A stretch of 64,000 nucleotides of DNA from Lysobacter prati (GTDB lineage: Bacteria > Pseudomonadota > Gammaproteobacteria > Xanthomonadales > Xanthomonadaceae): contig NZ_VLNV01000007.1 in the NCBI RefSeq assembly GCF_009765215.1, positions 1-64,000 on the forward strand. Reading direction: 5' to 3'. The notes beneath the pieces were generated by a model, which did not search any database, had not been told where the DNA came from, and was given only the letters and a program-made list of their open reading frames with translations. Positions 63,042 to 64,000 of this stretch are shown in pieces. The position numbers and the translations under genes were made by a program. The number at the start of each line of letters is the position of its first letter. Within the stretch, counting starts at the first letter, position 1.

Positions 63042-63117
63042 TGGTGGGCCGTGATGGATTCGAACCATCGACCAGCGGATTAAAAGTCCGATGCTCTACC
63101 GACTGAGCTAACGGCCC
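63042..63117 (-). tRNA. tRNA-Lys(UUU)
   Basis: This 76-base tRNA folds as a clean cloverleaf: acceptor GGGCCGT/ACGGCCC, D-loop TCAGTCGGTAGA, anticodon stem-loop with TTT in CTTTTAA, TTCGAATCC T-loop and encoded CCA (63042-63044). The UUU anticodon gives lysine. It lies between the DUF4105-type gene and queC. Confidence 0.97.
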
Positions 63118-63231
63118 ACTTGTAACTTTCCTGCGCTCGCGGTGGTTGCGGGCGGCACGCCGGCCTTGCGCCGGGGCGTGCATTCTAGCGCACAGCGCAT
63201 CCGCGATGCAGTCCGCGTAGGCCTCTGTCGT

Positions 63232-63930
63232 TCAGACGTAACGTGTCGGGTCGGCCACGCCGGCCGCGATGAACCCTTCCGCACGCAGGCGGCATGCGTC
63301 GCAATGGCCGCAGGCGCGGCCCTGGTCGTCGGCCTTGTAACAGGACACGGTCTCGGCGAAATCCACGCCCAGGCGCAGGCCCTCGCGGACGATGTCGGCC
63401 TTGCTCATGAACTGCAGCGGCGCGTGGACGCGCAGGCCGGCGCCTTCCACGCCCGCCTTGGTGGCGAGGTTGGCCAGGCTCTGGAATGCGGCGATGAACT
63501 CCGGGCGGCAATCCGGGTAACCGGAGTAGTCGACGGCATTGACGCCGCAGAAGATGTCGGCCGCGCCCAGCACCTCGGCCCAGCCCAGCGCGACCGACAG
63601 CATGATCGTGTTGCGCGCGGGCACGTAGGTCACCGGGATCGCGTCCTTGGCCGCGGCCTGGCCTATCGCGTGGCCATCGTCGTCGGTCGGCACCGAGATG
63701 GTTTCGTCGGTGAGCGCCGATCCGCCGATGCTGCGCAGGTCGACATTGACCGTCTTGTGCGCGACCGCGCCGAGCGACTTCGACACGCGGTCGGCGGCAT
63801 CGAGTTCGGAGGTGTGGCGCTGGCCGTAGCGCACGCTCAGCGCATGCACGGCGAAGCCCTGCTCGCGCGCGATCGCGATGACCACGGCGGAGTCCATCCC
63901 GCCCGATACCAGGACAACAGCGTTCTTCAT
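63232..63930 (-). CDS. queC: 7-cyano-7-deazaguanine synthase
   Basis: This 232-residue enzyme converts 7-carboxy-7-deazaguanine to preQ0 for queuosine in tRNA. The PP-loop SGGMDS lies at residues 9-14, and a C-terminal zinc site uses cysteines in [30 protein letters not shown] and [17 protein letters not shown] are typical. Length matches E. coli QueC (231). ATG 63930 follows a GGAAG site; a GTG five codons earlier is an alternative. The remaining 70 bases to the window end hold nothing I can call. Confidence 0.96.
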   Translation of the reverse strand: MKNAVVLVSGGMDSAVVIAIAREQGFAVHALSVRYGQRHTSELDAADRVSKSLGAVAHKTVNVDLRSIGGSALTDETISVPTDDDGHAIGQAAAKDAIPVTYVPARNTIMLSVALGWAEVLGAADIFCGVNAVDYSGYPDCRPEFIAAFQSLANLATKAGVEGAGLRVHAPLQFMSKADIVREGLRLGVDFAETVSCYKADDQGRACGHCDACRLRAEGFIAAGVADPTRYV

Positions 63931-64000
63931 CTGATTGGCTTCCACTGGGGGTACTGCGGAAATCAGCAGGTCGCGATCAGCGGCCCGGCTCGTCGTTCCA

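Overview
The window is GC-rich chromosomal DNA, roughly two-thirds G+C by eye, from a gammaproteobacterium. Gene content and order point to the Xanthomonadaceae, most likely a Lysobacter-like genus. The arguments are a gshB-tonB pair next to a pilGHIJ-chpABC cluster, bioA next to rsmE, and a nudE-cysQ-mazG operon. The genus is inferred from gene order and protein character, not from a database search. One tRNA, tRNA-Lys(UUU), is present. I see no rRNA, CRISPR array, insertion sequence or prophage.

Layout. 0-3 kb: TerC, DgkA, a small ABM-fold protein and a secreted isoaspartyl peptidase. 3-9 kb: a minus-strand operon of response regulator, sensor kinase, MacA-like adaptor, ABC ATPase and MacB-like permease. 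9-15 kb: small membrane proteins, an M23 peptidase, the mazG/cysQ/nudE housecleaning operon, and bioA-rsmE. 15-28 kb: a DUF5009-type acyltransferase relative following a complete but modified type IV pilus chemosensory (Pil-Chp) operon, pilG-pilH-pilI-pilJ-chpA-chpB-like-chpC, all on the minus strand. 28-36 kb: gshB, tonB, tsaB, a DinG/YoaA helicase, a TPR lipoprotein and PBP1B. 36-48 kb: a two-domain glycosyltransferase, a TPR membrane protein, relA, two tandem secreted paralogues of unknown function, hrpA and a Dps. 48-53.6 kb: recQ, two GFA enzymes, aqpZ, a small membrane protein and an MFS transporter. 53.6-58 kb: a TetR regulon with two near-identical operators, then DUF1330, SDR and LysR genes. 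58-64 kb: an amidohydrolase lipoprotein, several small lipoproteins including a convergent glycine-zipper pair, a DUF4105 protein, tRNA-Lys and queC.

How the genes work together. In the Pil-Chp cluster PilJ (receptor) connects through the CheW-like proteins PilI and ChpC to the giant kinase ChpA, whose phosphotransfer domains feed PilG and PilH to control pilus motility and cAMP-type outputs. Here the methyltransferase gene pilK is missing from its usual place, and the CheB-like protein has lost all three catalytic residues, so the methylation arm of adaptation appears to be gone. ChpA also carries a run of about 29 five-residue repeats between its phosphotransfer domains and its kinase core. 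In the 53.7-55.6 kb region a TetR protein probably represses both itself and a DUF2798/lipoprotein-hydrolase operon through matching 18-bp operators that overlap both promoters.
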